This document shows positions 16,122-25,584 of a stretch of DNA of 64,000 bases, piece after piece (the first letter of the stretch is position 1; every line of letters begins with the position of its first letter). The notes beneath the pieces were generated by a model. The model had not been told where the DNA came from, did no database searches, and worked only from the letters and a program-made list of their open reading frames with translations. This stretch comes from PALSA-894 sp963757565. GTDB taxonomy: Bacteria > Pseudomonadota > Alphaproteobacteria > Rhizobiales > Xanthobacteraceae. The position numbers and the translations under genes are program-made. The stretch covers positions 372,001 to 436,000 of the forward strand of contig CAVWSB010000010.1 of assembly GCA_963757565.1 (NCBI GenBank), read 5' to 3'.

Positions 16122-17144
16122 TTAGTTCGTCACCGCCGGCAGCATGCGCTCGGCCTTCGGCGGCAGGAACGCGCGGCTGAACACATCGCCCACCGCGGGT
16201 GACTTCGGCAGATCGTACGCCGCCTGGATCACCTTGATCGCCTCCTCCATGCGCGCGTCCTTCATGTCGCCGGCGCCAAGCTCGGCGGCCTCCGGCGTCG
16301 CGATCAGGGTCTTCGCCACATAGACGAGCCGGCGCTTCTCGATGTCCTTGTTGACGAGGGGCTCCTGCTTGGCGAGCAGCGCGATCGCCGCGTCCGGGTC
16401 GGCCAGGCAATCCTTCATCGCCTTGTTGATCGCGCGCACCAGGCCTTTCACCGCCTCGGGCTTCTCCTTCGCGAGCTTCTGCGAAACCATCACGCCGTTG
16501 GAATAAAGATCGAGCCCGCCGTCCGAATAATAGATCCAGCGGAAATCCTTGTCGGGATCGAGCTTGAGCGCGACCAGGTTCATGTAGCTGGTCGCGGTGA
16601 ACAGGGCCGAAATGTCCACATCGCCGCGGATCAGCATCTGCTCCTGCAGGTTCGGCGCCATGTTGACGACGTCGACCTTGGCGGGATCGAGCCCGTTCTT
16701 CTTGGCGAGCAGCGGGAAGAGCTTGATCGAGGCGCCGCCGGCGGGCGAGCCGAGCTTCTTGCCGGCGATGTCCGCGATGGTCTTGATCGGCGAGTCGGCC
16801 TTCACCAGCAGGGCGAACGGCGCCTTGGAGTAGATCATGTAGACCATCAGCGGTGTTTCGGCCGGGCGCGCCGCGGCGTTCTGGATGATGGCGTTCATGT
16901 CGCCGAAGCCCGCATCATAGGCGCCGCTCATGATGCGCGTGACCGTGGCGGCCGAGCCCTCGCCCTGGTCGATCGCAACGTCGAGCCCTTCGGCCTTGAA
17001 GTAGCCCTTCTCGGCCGCCCAGTAGTACCAGGCGTGGATGCCCTGGATTTTCCAATCGAGCGTGAACTTGATCTTCTCCTGAGCCTGGGCAGGCGCAAGC
17101 GCGAGCCACAGGCCTGCGGCGATCGCCGCCAATCGGGTGAGCAT
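16122..17144 (-). CDS. NMT1/THI5-type ABC substrate-binding protein
   Basis: Periplasmic binding protein of 340 residues with a signal peptide ending PAQAQ near residue 20. It carries the NMT1 pattern FTLDWKIQGIHAWYYWAAEKGYF and the acidic motif DQGEGSAATV. Proteins of this family deliver pyrimidines, riboflavin, nitrate or sulfonates to SsuBC-like transporters. AGGAG precedes the ATG at 17144. It is followed by an amidohydrolase and preceded by its permease and ATPase genes, so one importer-hydrolase operon is likely. Confidence 0.9.
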   Translation of the reverse strand: MLTRLAAIAAGLWLALAPAQAQEKIKFTLDWKIQGIHAWYYWAAEKGYFKAEGLDVAIDQGEGSAATVTRIMSGAYDAGFGDMNAIIQNAAARPAETPLMVYMIYSKAPFALLVKADSPIKTIADIAGKKLGSPAGGASIKLFPLLAKKNGLDPAKVDVVNMAPNLQEQMLIRGDVDISALFTATSYMNLVALKLDPDKDFRWIYYSDGGLDLYSNGVMVSQKLAKEKPEAVKGLVRAINKAMKDCLADPDAAIALLAKQEPLVNKDIEKRRLVYVAKTLIATPEAAELGAGDMKDARMEEAIKVIQAAYDLPKSPAVGDVFSRAFLPPKAERMLPAVTN

Positions 17145-17164
17145 TTGGTTCTCCTGTTCGGGCG

Positions 17165-17938
17165 TTAGCCCATGGCGAATTCGGTCTTGCGATGCGCCCA
17201 CCCGGTGACGCGCGCTTCGACCAGCGAGAAAATGGCGTAGAGGAGGACGCCCAGCACCGCGAGGATGAACACGCCCGCGAACACCAGCGGCACGTCGAAG
17301 TTCGCGCTCGCGATCATCATCATGGTGCCGATGCCGCGGTTCGACGCCACGGTCTCGGAGATGACCGAGCCCACGAAGGCGAGCGTGATCGCGACCTTCA
17401 GCGAGGCGAAGAAATACGGCATCGTGCGCGGCAGTCCGACGTTCCACAGAATGTCGAACTTGGTCGCCTTCAGCGCCTTCATAACGTCCTCGAGCTCCGG
17501 CTCGGTGGTGGCGAGGCCCGTTGCGACGTTGACCACCACCGGGAACAGGCAGGTGATCAGTGCGGTGATGATCGCCGGCACGGTGCCGGAACCGAGATAG
17601 AGCACGAGGATCGGCACCACGGCGACTTTCGGCACCGACGAAAAGCCGATCAGCAGCGGATAGGCGATGTCATAGGCGAGCTTCGACCAGCCCACGATCA
17701 CGCCAATAATGACGCCGATCGCAACCCCGAGCACGAACCCGACCAGCGTGGTGTAGAGCGTCTGCACCGTGTGCGGCCAGAGTGCCGGCGCCTTCTCCCA
17801 CATCGTGTAGAAGACCTGGCTCGGTCGCGGCACGATCACGTCGCTGACGTGAAAGACGATGCAGATCACCTCCCACAGCACGAATAAACCGATGATGAAA
17901 CCTGCGGAGGCGAACTTGCGCCCAAGATCGCTGTTCAT
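17165..17938 (-). CDS. SsuC/TauC-type ABC permease
   Basis: Binding-protein-dependent permease of 257 residues with six to seven helices. The N-terminal DVIVPRPSQVFYTMWE and the EAA loop (ALKATKFDILWNVGLPRTMPYFF, cited in part: LPRTMPYFFASLKVA) identify the family. It overlaps the ATPase gene by four bases and precedes the binding protein by 20 bases. Confidence 0.93.
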   Translation of the reverse strand: MNSDLGRKFASAGFIIGLFVLWEVICIVFHVSDVIVPRPSQVFYTMWEKAPALWPHTVQTLYTTLVGFVLGVAIGVIIGVIVGWSKLAYDIAYPLLIGFSSVPKVAVVPILVLYLGSGTVPAIITALITCLFPVVVNVATGLATTEPELEDVMKALKATKFDILWNVGLPRTMPYFFASLKVAITLAFVGSVISETVASNRGIGTMMMIASANFDVPLVFAGVFILAVLGVLLYAIFSLVEARVTGWAHRKTEFAMG

Positions 17939-18768
17939 GCGGCGACCTCCGTGCGGGTCTGCGGGACGTTGTCGCCGCGCACCTCGACGATCAGCTCGCG
18001 CAGCCGGTGGGTCATCGTCACGAAGGCCGGGTCGTAGATCATGTCCATCGAGCGCGGGCGCGCGAAGGGAACCACGCTGTCGTCGATGATGCGGCCCGGA
18101 CGCGCGCGCATCACGGCGATGCGGTTCGCCAGATAACCCGCCTCGCGCAGATCGTGCGTCACCAGAATCACGGTCGGCTTCCTGGCGATCCAGAGGTCCT
18201 GCATGATCGCCCACAATTCCTCGCGGGTGAATTGATCGAGCGCACCGAACGGCTCGTCGAGCAACAGTAATTGCGGGTCGTGAACCAGCGCGCGGCAGAG
18301 CGAAGCGCGTTGCAGCATGCCGCCGGAAAGCTGCCAGGGATATTTGTCGCCGAAGCCTTTCAGGCCGACCTGCGCGAGAAGCGCCTCGGCGCGATCCTTG
18401 AACTCAGTGTTCTTCTTCGCGCCGTACTCGCCACGGAACGGCGGCACGATTTTCAGCGGCAGCATCACGTTGTCGCGAATCTTCAGCCACGGCAGCATGG
18501 TCGGGTTCTGGAACGCGATGCCGATGCGCACCGGCTCGGCGCCCAGTTCGCGCCCCGCCACATACACATAGCCACGCGAGGCCGGGATCAACCCGCCGAC
18601 CAGCTTGAGGATCGTCGATTTGCCGCAGCCCGACGGACCGACCAGCGCGATGAAATCGCCCTGGCCTATGCGCAGATTGGTGTCGGCGAGCGCCGTGACG
18701 GAGGTGTCGGCATTTCGCCCATAGGTGACCGCGACGTTTTCAAGCTTGACGAAATCATCATCGCTCAT
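17935..18768 (-). CDS. SsuB/TauB-type ABC ATPase
   Basis: ATPase of 277 residues. Walker A is GPSGCGKST near residue 44, the signature is LSGGMLQRASL near 147 and Walker B is LLLLDEPFGALD near 167, with the switch His in VTHD. It belongs to the nitrate/sulfonate/NMT1-type importers and is coupled by ATGA overlaps both to the hydantoinase-like gene upstream and to the permease downstream. Confidence 0.94.
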   Translation of the reverse strand: MSDDDFVKLENVAVTYGRNADTSVTALADTNLRIGQGDFIALVGPSGCGKSTILKLVGGLIPASRGYVYVAGRELGAEPVRIGIAFQNPTMLPWLKIRDNVMLPLKIVPPFRGEYGAKKNTEFKDRAEALLAQVGLKGFGDKYPWQLSGGMLQRASLCRALVHDPQLLLLDEPFGALDQFTREELWAIMQDLWIARKPTVILVTHDLREAGYLANRIAVMRARPGRIIDDSVVPFARPRSMDMIYDPAFVTMTHRLRELIVEVRGDNVPQTRTEVAA

Positions 18769-20210
18769 GCGGCGCTCTCGGTTGGCCGCGCCGGCACGCG
18801 GGTGATGGAAGCCATCGTCTGGTCGGTGTTCTGCGGCGTTGCCGCAGGCATTTTTTGAATCGTGTGCACCGAGCGGCCGTGGCCGCGCGTGCCTTCGTCG
18901 AGTGTGCGGTCGCGCACCACGAAGCGGCCCCGAACGATCGTGTGGATCGGCAGTCCCTTCACCTTCATGCCGTGGAACGGCGTGACCTTCGAGCGCGACT
19001 GGAGTTTGGCGTCATCGAGCGTCCATTCCCGCTTGAGATCGATCACCGCAATGTCGGCCTCGCTGCCCGGCGCGATCACGCCCTTGCGTGGATAGAGGCC
19101 GAAGGTCTTCGCAGGTTTCGCGGCGGACATCGCGACGTAGTCCATGATCGTCATGCGACCGGCGTTCACATGCGTGAGCATCAGCGGCATCTGCGTCTCG
19201 ACGCCGGGGAAGCCGCAATCAACATCGAACATGTCGTTGCGGGTCTTCTCCTCGCGCGAATGCGGCGCATGGTCGGTCGCGATCAGATCAACGGTGCCAC
19301 CGGCGAGCGCGGCCCAGAGCGGCTCCTGATTGCGCGCTTCGCGCACCGGCGGGTTCACACGAATGACGCCGGCAAAGCGTTTGTAGTCATCGGCCGAGAG
19401 CATCAGGTAATGCGGGCAGGTCTCGCCCGTGATGTCGACGCCGCGCGCCTTGGCCTCGGCGAGCGGACGCAACTCCTCGGCCGACGAGATGTGCAGGATG
19501 TGAATGCGTGCGCCGGTCCACTCGGCGAGGATCGCGGCACGGCTTACCGCCTCGACCGCGACGACGGCGGGGCGCGAGTCGAGATGTGCGATCGGATCGG
19601 TGCGGCCGGCCGCGCGGATGCGGCTCTCGCGCCGCTCCATAATCGAGTTCGTCTCGGCGTGGAGAGAGATGCGTTTGCCGGTCGGCGCCACCACCTCGAA
19701 GGCTTCGAGCATCGCGCCGGTCGACGGTGAAGGGATCTTGCCGAACGTGTTGCCCATGTAGAGCTTGAAGCCGATGCAGCCCGTCTCGACCAGCGCCGGC
19801 ACATGCTCGATCGAGTCGTCGCCCAGCACCGCATAAAGACCGAAATCGACATGCGCCTTCTCGGACGCCATCTTGAGCTTGGCGGCGAGCACTTGCGGAT
19901 TGTTCACCGTCGGGATCGTGTTCGGCATATCGAACACCGTGGTGACGCCGCCGAACGCCGCAGCGATGGTGCCGCTCTCGAAGTCTTCCTTGTGTGGGTA
20001 GCCGGGATCGCGGAAGTGCACATGCACGTCGATCGCGCCGGGCAGGACATGAAGGCCGGAGACATCGACGGTCTCTTTCGCGGGTGGCATTGCGTCGGCC
20101 GCGCCGACGGCGAGGATTTTGCCGTCCTTAATCGCGACGGCGGCCTCGATCACGGCGTCGGTGGATACGACCTTGCCACCGGTAAGAATGAGATCGGCGG
20201 TGATGCTCAT
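18765..20210 (-). CDS. Dihydroorotase/allantoinase/hydantoinase-family cyclic amidase
   Basis: Amidohydrolase of 481 residues. The zinc motif is DVHVHFRDPG with HKEDFESGT (about residues 60-82), the Lys in GFKLYMG (about 150) is the likely carboxylated ligand, the His pair is in SLHAE and HILHISS, and the Asp in IATDHAPHS (about 315). It hydrolyses a cyclic ureide or imide: allantoin, hydantoin, dihydropyrimidine or dihydroorotate cannot be told apart by eye. Position in an uptake operon argues for catabolism rather than pyrimidine synthesis. ATG 20210 gives a four-base overlap with the SDR gene; GTG or ATG codons just upstream are not needed. Confidence 0.85.
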   Translation of the reverse strand: MSITADLILTGGKVVSTDAVIEAAVAIKDGKILAVGAADAMPPAKETVDVSGLHVLPGAIDVHVHFRDPGYPHKEDFESGTIAAAFGGVTTVFDMPNTIPTVNNPQVLAAKLKMASEKAHVDFGLYAVLGDDSIEHVPALVETGCIGFKLYMGNTFGKIPSPSTGAMLEAFEVVAPTGKRISLHAETNSIMERRESRIRAAGRTDPIAHLDSRPAVVAVEAVSRAAILAEWTGARIHILHISSAEELRPLAEAKARGVDITGETCPHYLMLSADDYKRFAGVIRVNPPVREARNQEPLWAALAGGTVDLIATDHAPHSREEKTRNDMFDVDCGFPGVETQMPLMLTHVNAGRMTIMDYVAMSAAKPAKTFGLYPRKGVIAPGSEADIAVIDLKREWTLDDAKLQSRSKVTPFHGMKVKGLPIHTIVRGRFVVRDRTLDEGTRGHGRSVHTIQKMPAATPQNTDQTMASITRVPARPTESAA

Positions 20211-21001
20211 AGCGCGGCCCATCCGCCGTCGACCGGAATGTCAGCGCCGGTGATCTGGCGCGACGCATCGCTCGCGAAGAACAGGCAGGCATTCGCCACA
20301 TCGGCGTCGGTCGTCACGCGCTTGAGCGCGTAGTCATTCGCGTGGCGCTGCGCTGCCTCCTCGACGGTGATGTTGAGCTTCTTCGCCATGTCGGCGCAGA
20401 CCTTGTCGCGGAAACGCGGGCCATCGACCATGCCGGGCGCGACATAGTTGACGTTGATGTTGTACTGGCCGACTTCGAGCGCGAAGCTTTTCGTGATGCC
20501 GCGCAGTCCCCATTTCGATGCCGAGTACGCCATGCGCCCGGCCCGTCCGCGCATGCCGAACGTGCCGCCGACATTGACGATCTTGCCATAGCGCTGCGCC
20601 ATCATGGCGGGCAGCACGGCATGCATCGTGTTGAAGCAGCCGTTCATGTTCAGCGTGATGATCTCGTCGAACTCGTCGGCGGTGGTCTCCGCGCCGGTCT
20701 TGCCGATCGGCCCGGAGCCGCCGGCAACATTGACCAGAATGTCGATGCGCCCGCCGAACTTGTCCGTGGCAGCCTTTGCGGCGCTTTCGCACGCCTCCGT
20801 GCTGGTCACGTCGCACGGCACGATGATGGCTGCGCCGCCGCCATCCTTGATCTCCTTGGCGACCGGCTCGATCGCCCTCGTATCGCGCCCGATCAGCGCG
20901 AGCTTGCAGCCCTCTTGCGCGAACGCCTTGCTCACCGCGGCGCCCATGCCTTTCGCCGGTCCGGTGATCACCGCAACGCGATCTCTTAGCCCCAAATCCA
21001 T
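20207..21001 (-). CDS. Short-chain dehydrogenase/reductase with altered catalytic Ser position
   Basis: SDR of 264 residues. The nucleotide loop reads TGPAKGMG near residue 14, the NVAGG motif stands for NNAG, and the active site has YSASK. Thirteen residues before the Tyr, where SDRs have Ser, the text is VGGTFG, giving Gly (or Thr one place on). GADIPVDGGWAAL is a normal C terminus. Start ATG 21001 begins MDLGLRDRVAVITG. First enzyme gene after the binding-protein gene at 21078; substrate unknown. Confidence 0.88.
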   Translation of the reverse strand: MDLGLRDRVAVITGPAKGMGAAVSKAFAQEGCKLALIGRDTRAIEPVAKEIKDGGGAAIIVPCDVTSTEACESAAKAATDKFGGRIDILVNVAGGSGPIGKTGAETTADEFDEIITLNMNGCFNTMHAVLPAMMAQRYGKIVNVGGTFGMRGRAGRMAYSASKWGLRGITKSFALEVGQYNINVNYVAPGMVDGPRFRDKVCADMAKKLNITVEEAAQRHANDYALKRVTTDADVANACLFFASDASRQITGADIPVDGGWAAL

Positions 21002-21077
21002 TTTCGATATGTCCCAGCGCTGTGTTGGATCGATCGATCCGGGGCGCGGTCTCACCGCCGCACCCCGGATAGTCTGG

Positions 21078-22130
21078 TCAGTTTGTCTTCGCGTCGATCA
21101 GCTTGGTCGGACGATCCGCTTTTGGGGGCAGGAATTCGCGCGTGAAAATCTCCTTGATGTCAGGCGTGCGCGGCAGCTGGTTGGCGTCGACCAGAATATC
21201 GATCGACTTCTTCAGCCGCGCGTCGTCCACATCGCCGAGGCCGAGCGTGGCAACCTCCGGATGATTCATCTCGTCCTTTACGGTCGCGTCGAAGCGCTCA
21301 AGCTCGACGTCCATCTTGAGCAGCGGCTCGCGCTTGGCGACCGCTTCGACCGCAGCCTTGGGATCCTTCAGCGAGTTGACGACGGCCTTGTTCAGCGCGC
21401 GGAGGAAGCCTTGCACGGCTTTGGGATTTTCCTTCACGAACTTCTTCGAGAAGATGATGGCGTTGGAGTAAAGGTCCATGCCGTAATCGCCGTAGTTTAT
21501 CCAGCGGATTTCCTTGTCGGGATTGATGCCCGAGAGCTTGGCCGAGAAGCGAATGGTGTTAACGTAGCCGAATACCCCATCGGCCTGCCCACGCATCAGC
21601 ATCTGCTCGCGCAGGTTCGGCTGGAAGTTGGTGATGGTGATCTTGCTTGTGTCGAGCTTGGCGAGCTTGGCGAAGGCGGGGAACAGTTTCAGCGCGCCGT
21701 CATTCGCGGCGCCGCCGAGCGTCTTGCCCTCGAGATCCTTCGCGGTCTTGATCGGCGAGTTGGCTTTCACCGCGATCGTGAAGGGCGGCCGATTGTACAT
21801 CACATAGACGGCGATCGGGGCTTCATCGGGTTTTTTCGCAGCAAATTCGATCAGCGCGTTGATATCGCCGAAGCCGATATCGTAGGTGCCGCTTGCGACC
21901 TTCGGGATCGGCGTCGCCGAACCATCGCCCTGGTCGATGGTGACTTCGAGCCCTTCCTCTTTGAAATAGCCCTTGTCCTCGGCAATGAAGAACCAGCCTT
22001 GGGGACCCTGATACTTCCAGTTGAGCACCAGTTTCAGCTTGGTCTGCGCCTGCGCGGGCTCTGTGAGCGGCGCGGCGAGCGCCAGCGCGCCAGCGAGCGC
22101 GAGCAGGGAAGAGCGTCGGGTGAAGTTCAT
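21078..22130 (-). CDS. Second NMT1/THI5-type ABC substrate-binding protein
   Basis: Binding protein of 350 residues with a signal peptide ending AQAQ near residue 29. It shares with the product at 16122 the patterns LNWKYQGPQGWFFIAEDKGYF, TIDQGDGSAT and DIGFGDINALI, and is clearly its paralogue, moderately diverged. No separate permease or ATPase is beside it, so it probably feeds the single transporter at 17.2-18.8 kb. Its promoter region is shared with the divergent LysR gene. Confidence 0.9.
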   Translation of the reverse strand: MNFTRRSSLLALAGALALAAPLTEPAQAQTKLKLVLNWKYQGPQGWFFIAEDKGYFKEEGLEVTIDQGDGSATPIPKVASGTYDIGFGDINALIEFAAKKPDEAPIAVYVMYNRPPFTIAVKANSPIKTAKDLEGKTLGGAANDGALKLFPAFAKLAKLDTSKITITNFQPNLREQMLMRGQADGVFGYVNTIRFSAKLSGINPDKEIRWINYGDYGMDLYSNAIIFSKKFVKENPKAVQGFLRALNKAVVNSLKDPKAAVEAVAKREPLLKMDVELERFDATVKDEMNHPEVATLGLGDVDDARLKKSIDILVDANQLPRTPDIKEIFTREFLPPKADRPTKLIDAKTN

Positions 22131-22218
22131 CAGGTTACTCCTGTTGGCCGGTTTCGTTGCCGGCATATGAGCAAGTGGCGTGCCGCGCGCTAAGCGCGAT
22201 TGTTCTGTTGTCCACGCT

Positions 22219-22247
22219 AGCGGCATCGAGTGTTGCGCTCTGCCGCT
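22219..22247. promoter_or_regulatory. Inverted repeat AGCGGCA-N15-TGCCGCT in the LysR divergent promoter
   Basis: Perfect 7-bp half-sites 22 bp apart centre to centre lie in the 168-base space between a binding-protein gene (start 22130) and the LysR gene (start 22299). Position and spacing fit a LysR-type recognition site, although the classical T-N11-A core is not evident. Confidence 0.38.
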
Positions 22248-22298
22248 GATTTCTTGCTAGACTGTTGCCGAAAAGTACACGGTCATGAGTTAGTGGCT

Positions 22299-23198
22299 AT
22301 GTCCATGCGCCATTTGAGGTTTTTGCGGTACGTTGACGAGGTGGCGCGCGCCGGATCGATCCGGAAGGCGGCTGAACAACTCCATGTCACGGCCTCCGCG
22401 GTGAACCGCCGCGTGATGGACCTCGAGGAGGAACTGGGCGCGCCGCTGTTCGAGCGGCGGCCCCGCGGCGTGCGGCTGACCGCGGCCGGCGAGCTGTTCG
22501 TGCGCTATATCCGCGAGCAGACCGGCGACGTCGAGCGCATGAAGTCGCAGATCGAGGACCTGAAAGGTCTGCGCCGCGGCACGGTGCGCATCGCGTGCAG
22601 CCAGGCGCTGGCGCTCGACTTCCTGCCGCGCGAGATCGCCGCCTACCGGGCGAAGTTTCCGCTCGTGCAGTTCGAGGTGAAGGTGTTCGACCACGAGCGT
22701 GCGATGGCGACGCTCGCGGCACTCGAAGTCGATCTGGTGCTGGTATTCCGCCCGCCGTTTCTCGCCAACTTCCAGCCTCTGATGAGCTTGCAGCAGCGGC
22801 TCGTCGCACTGATGCCGGCGGATCATCCGCTGGCGGCACGCAGCAAGATCCGGCTGAGCGATTGCGTCGGCTATCCGGTCGCGCTCGCCGAACGCAGTAT
22901 CGGCGGGCGGCAGCTGCTCACCGAAGTGCTGGCGCGCTCGAACTTGCGCTTCGATATCGTGACGGAGAGTAATTCGTTCGAATTCCTGCGCGGCATGGTG
23001 CTGCGTGGCGGTGTGATCTCCTTCCAGATCGAGATCGGCGCGGTGGAAAGCCAGGGTCTCGTGGCGCGCCAGATCGACGATCGCGACGTGCCGCGCGCCG
23101 ATCTCGTGCTCGGACATCTGCGCGGGCGCAATCTCCCGGTGACGGCCGCGAAATTTGCCGAGCAACTGGCGCGCGTGTTGGAAGGGATGCGACGCTAG
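22299..23198 (+). CDS. LysR-family transcriptional regulator
   Basis: Regulator of 299 residues. The winged HTH is at residues 5-65 (IRKAAEQLHVTASAVNRRVMDLEEELGAPLFER, cited in part: AAEQLHVTASAVNRR) and the effector domain follows (RIACSQALALDFLP). It is divergent from the cyclic-amide operon at 13.5-22.1 kb and most likely controls it. The ATG at 22299 is preferred since homology starts at MRHLRFL. The 115 bases after it hold the leader of the next operon. Confidence 0.92.
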   Translation: MSMRHLRFLRYVDEVARAGSIRKAAEQLHVTASAVNRRVMDLEEELGAPLFERRPRGVRLTAAGELFVRYIREQTGDVERMKSQIEDLKGLRRGTVRIACSQALALDFLPREIAAYRAKFPLVQFEVKVFDHERAMATLAALEVDLVLVFRPPFLANFQPLMSLQQRLVALMPADHPLAARSKIRLSDCVGYPVALAERSIGGRQLLTEVLARSNLRFDIVTESNSFEFLRGMVLRGGVISFQIEIGAVESQGLVARQIDDRDVPRADLVLGHLRGRNLPVTAAKFAEQLARVLEGMRR

Positions 23199-23313
23199 CG
23201 CGATGAGGCATGACGGGCGTCCGCTACGTGGCGAGGGCCCGCGTTCGCTTGTGGCATACGTGCTTGTTACGATAGGCTTCACGAGCCGGGCAGCACCTCG
23301 GGGAGTTCCTTTT

Positions 23314-24154
23314 ATGAAGCGACATGCGTTCCTGCTTGCGACAGCTATTGCGCTGGCCACGTCTCCGGTGAGGGCGGAAGACACGCCACTGAAAACTGTG
23401 GTGGACGGCACATTCGCACCGCACGCGATGCCGAAACTCGGCGGCGGATATGAGGGCTTCAACATCGATCTCGCCGACCGAGATTGCCAAACGGCTGAAG
23501 CGCAAGCCGGTCATCGACGCCGTCGCAGTTTTCGGGCATCGTGCCGGCATTGCAGGCCGGCACCTACGATTACGTGGCGGCGCCGACGACCGTGACACAA
23601 GAGCGCGCCGAAAACATGCTGTTCACGGAGGGTTATCTCAACACCGACTTCCAGTTTCTGATCAAGAAGGGCGCTCCGAAGGTCGAGAAGCTCGAGGACC
23701 TGAAGGGCAAGACCGTCTCGGTCAACAAGGGCTCGGCGTATGATTCCTGGGCGCGCGGCCTGGAGGCAAAGATCGGCTGGAAGGTCGAGAGCTTCGGCAC
23801 GCAGACCGACGCCGTGCAGGCCGTGCTCGCCGGGCGCGCCGACGCCAACGTCGCGGGCAACACCGTCATCGCCTGGGCGGTGAAGAACAATCCGCAGCTC
23901 GAACTGTCCTACCTGCACTCGACCGGCCTCGTCTGGGCCGCGGCGTTCCGCAAGGATTCCGGCCGAACTGCGCAAGACGGTCGAGAACGCGATCGAGTGC
24001 ATGAAGCTCGACGGCACCATCGCGAAACATGCACGAGAAGTGGTTCGGCATTGTGCCCGCGCCCGGCTCCGCGGCCGTGACGGTGTTTCCGGGTTACGGC
24101 GTTCCCGGCATGCCGGGCTACGATCCGACCGAGCACAAGCCGGAGTGCGGCTGA
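23314..24154 (+). CDS. Polar amino acid ABC substrate-binding protein, frameshifted
   Basis: SBP_bac_3 family, about 278 residues after repair, with a signal peptide ending VRAE near residue 22. It reads TVVDGTFAPHAMPKLGGGYEGFNIDLA, then after repair EIAKRLKRKPV, SGIVPALQAGTYDYVAAPTT and VSVNKGSAYDSWA (each a family landmark). Four single-base insertions are visible near 23473, 23527, 23962 and 24033; removing them gives one continuous family protein ending EHKPECG. It heads an operon with an ATPase, two permeases and an N-carbamoyl-amino-acid hydrolase. Confidence 0.82.
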
Positions 24155-24906
24155 GTGCCCGCGGCCGCGCCGCAGCCGATCCTCGAGATCCGCGGGCTGC
24201 GCAAGAGCTTCGGCCCCACTGAGGTCCTGCGCGGCATCGATCTTGCGGTCGCGCCGCAGGAGCTCGTCTTCATCATCGGCCCGTCCGGCTCGGGCAAGAG
24301 CACGCTGCTGCGCTGCTGCAACCGGCTGGAGGAGCCGAGCGGCGGCGCGATCCGGCTCGACGGCGTCGACCTGATGGCGCGCGCGACCGACATCAACGCC
24401 ATGCGGCGCCGCATCGGCATGGTGTTTCAGTCGTTCAATCTCTATCCGCACATGACGGCGCTCGGGAACGTGACGCTGGCGCTGCGCAAGGTCGTCGGGA
24501 AAGTCGCGCGCCGAGGCCGACGCCGCTCGGCATGGCCGCGCTCGACCGCGTCGGGCTTGCCGAGAAGGCCAAGCGCCTATCCGGGCGAACTCTCCGGCGG
24601 CCAGCAGCAGCGCGTCGCGATCGCGCGCGCGCTCGCGCTCGAACCGAAGTGATGCTGTTCGACGAGCCGACCTCGGCGCTCGATCCCGAACTGGTCGGCA
24701 GCGTGCTGGCGGTCATGCGCGAACTCGAAGGCGCCGGCATGACCATGCTGGTGGTCAGCCACGAGATGCGGTTTGCGCGCGACGCCGCGGACCGCGTGAT
24801 CTTCATGGATCACGGGCTGATCGTCGAGGAAGGGCCGCCGGCACAGATCTTCGCCGCGCCGCAGGAGCCGCGCACGCGCGCCTTCATCGCGGAGCTGACG
24901 CGGTGA
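24155..24906 (+). CDS. Polar amino acid ABC ATPase, frameshifted
   Basis: GlnQ/HisP-type ATPase of about 249 residues starting at GTG 24155, directly after the previous stop. Walker A is GPSGSGKST near residue 42, the Q-loop is MVFQSFNLYPHMT, the signature is LSGGQQQRVAIARAL and Walker B is MLFDEPTSALD, followed by VVSHEM. Three extra bases near 24502, 24532 and 24583 cancel one another; a missing base near 24650 then moves the last third to another frame. It drives import with the neighbouring permeases. Confidence 0.85.
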
Positions 24907-25584
24907 ATGACCGCTTTCTCGAAACCTTCTTCAAGCCGGACCTGATCGCGCAGTATCTCCCGTCGATCCTCAAGGGCGTCGTCACGACGATCGAGATCGC
25001 GCTCGCGGTCGTCGTCACCGGCTTGCTGCTCGGGCTTGCTGCTCGCGATCATCCGCGCGTTCCAGATCAAGGCCGCTCAATGCGCTGATCGTGGTCTTCG
25101 TCGACATGTTCCGCGCGCTGCCGCCGCTGGTGCATCGTGCTGATCGTCTATTTCGGCCTGCCCAATGTCGGCGTCAGCATTCCGTCCTTCGCGGTGCTGT
25201 GGCTCGTGCTGTCGCTGGTGCTCGCGGCCTTCGCGGAGGAGATCTTCTGGGCCGGCATCCTGTCGATTCCCAAAGGCCAGTGGGAGGCGGCGCGCTCGAC
25301 CGGCCTCGGCTTCCTCGGCACGCTCGGCCTACATCGTGCTGCCGCAGGCCGTGCGCCTCACCGTGCCGCCGATCACCAACCGCACCGTCGCGATCACCAA
25401 GAACACGGCGCTCGGCACCGTGATCGGCGTGCCGGAGATCCTCAACCAGGCGACCACCGCGCAATCCTTCTCCGGCAACGCCACGCCGCTGATGATGGGC
25501 GCGATCGCCTACATCATCCTGTTCATTCCGGTCGTCGCGCTCGGCCGCTGCATCGAAACGCGCTTCGCCTGGCGGAGGGACTGA
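24903..25584 (+). CDS. Polar amino acid ABC permease 1, frameshifted
   Basis: HisQ/HisM-family permease of about 226 residues from GTG 24903, which overlaps the ATPase stop. The family loop is seen as GQWEAARSTGLGF and, after repair, GYIVLPQAVRLTVPPITN. Four single-base insertions (about 25036, 25073, 25134 and 25328) break it. After correction five membrane helices form one frame to the stop at 25584. Confidence 0.82.

Noticed and set aside
20604..22193. 529-codon plus-strand frame across an SDR and a binding-protein gene
   Set aside because: Spans two genuine minus-strand genes and their gap, with no recognisable domain.
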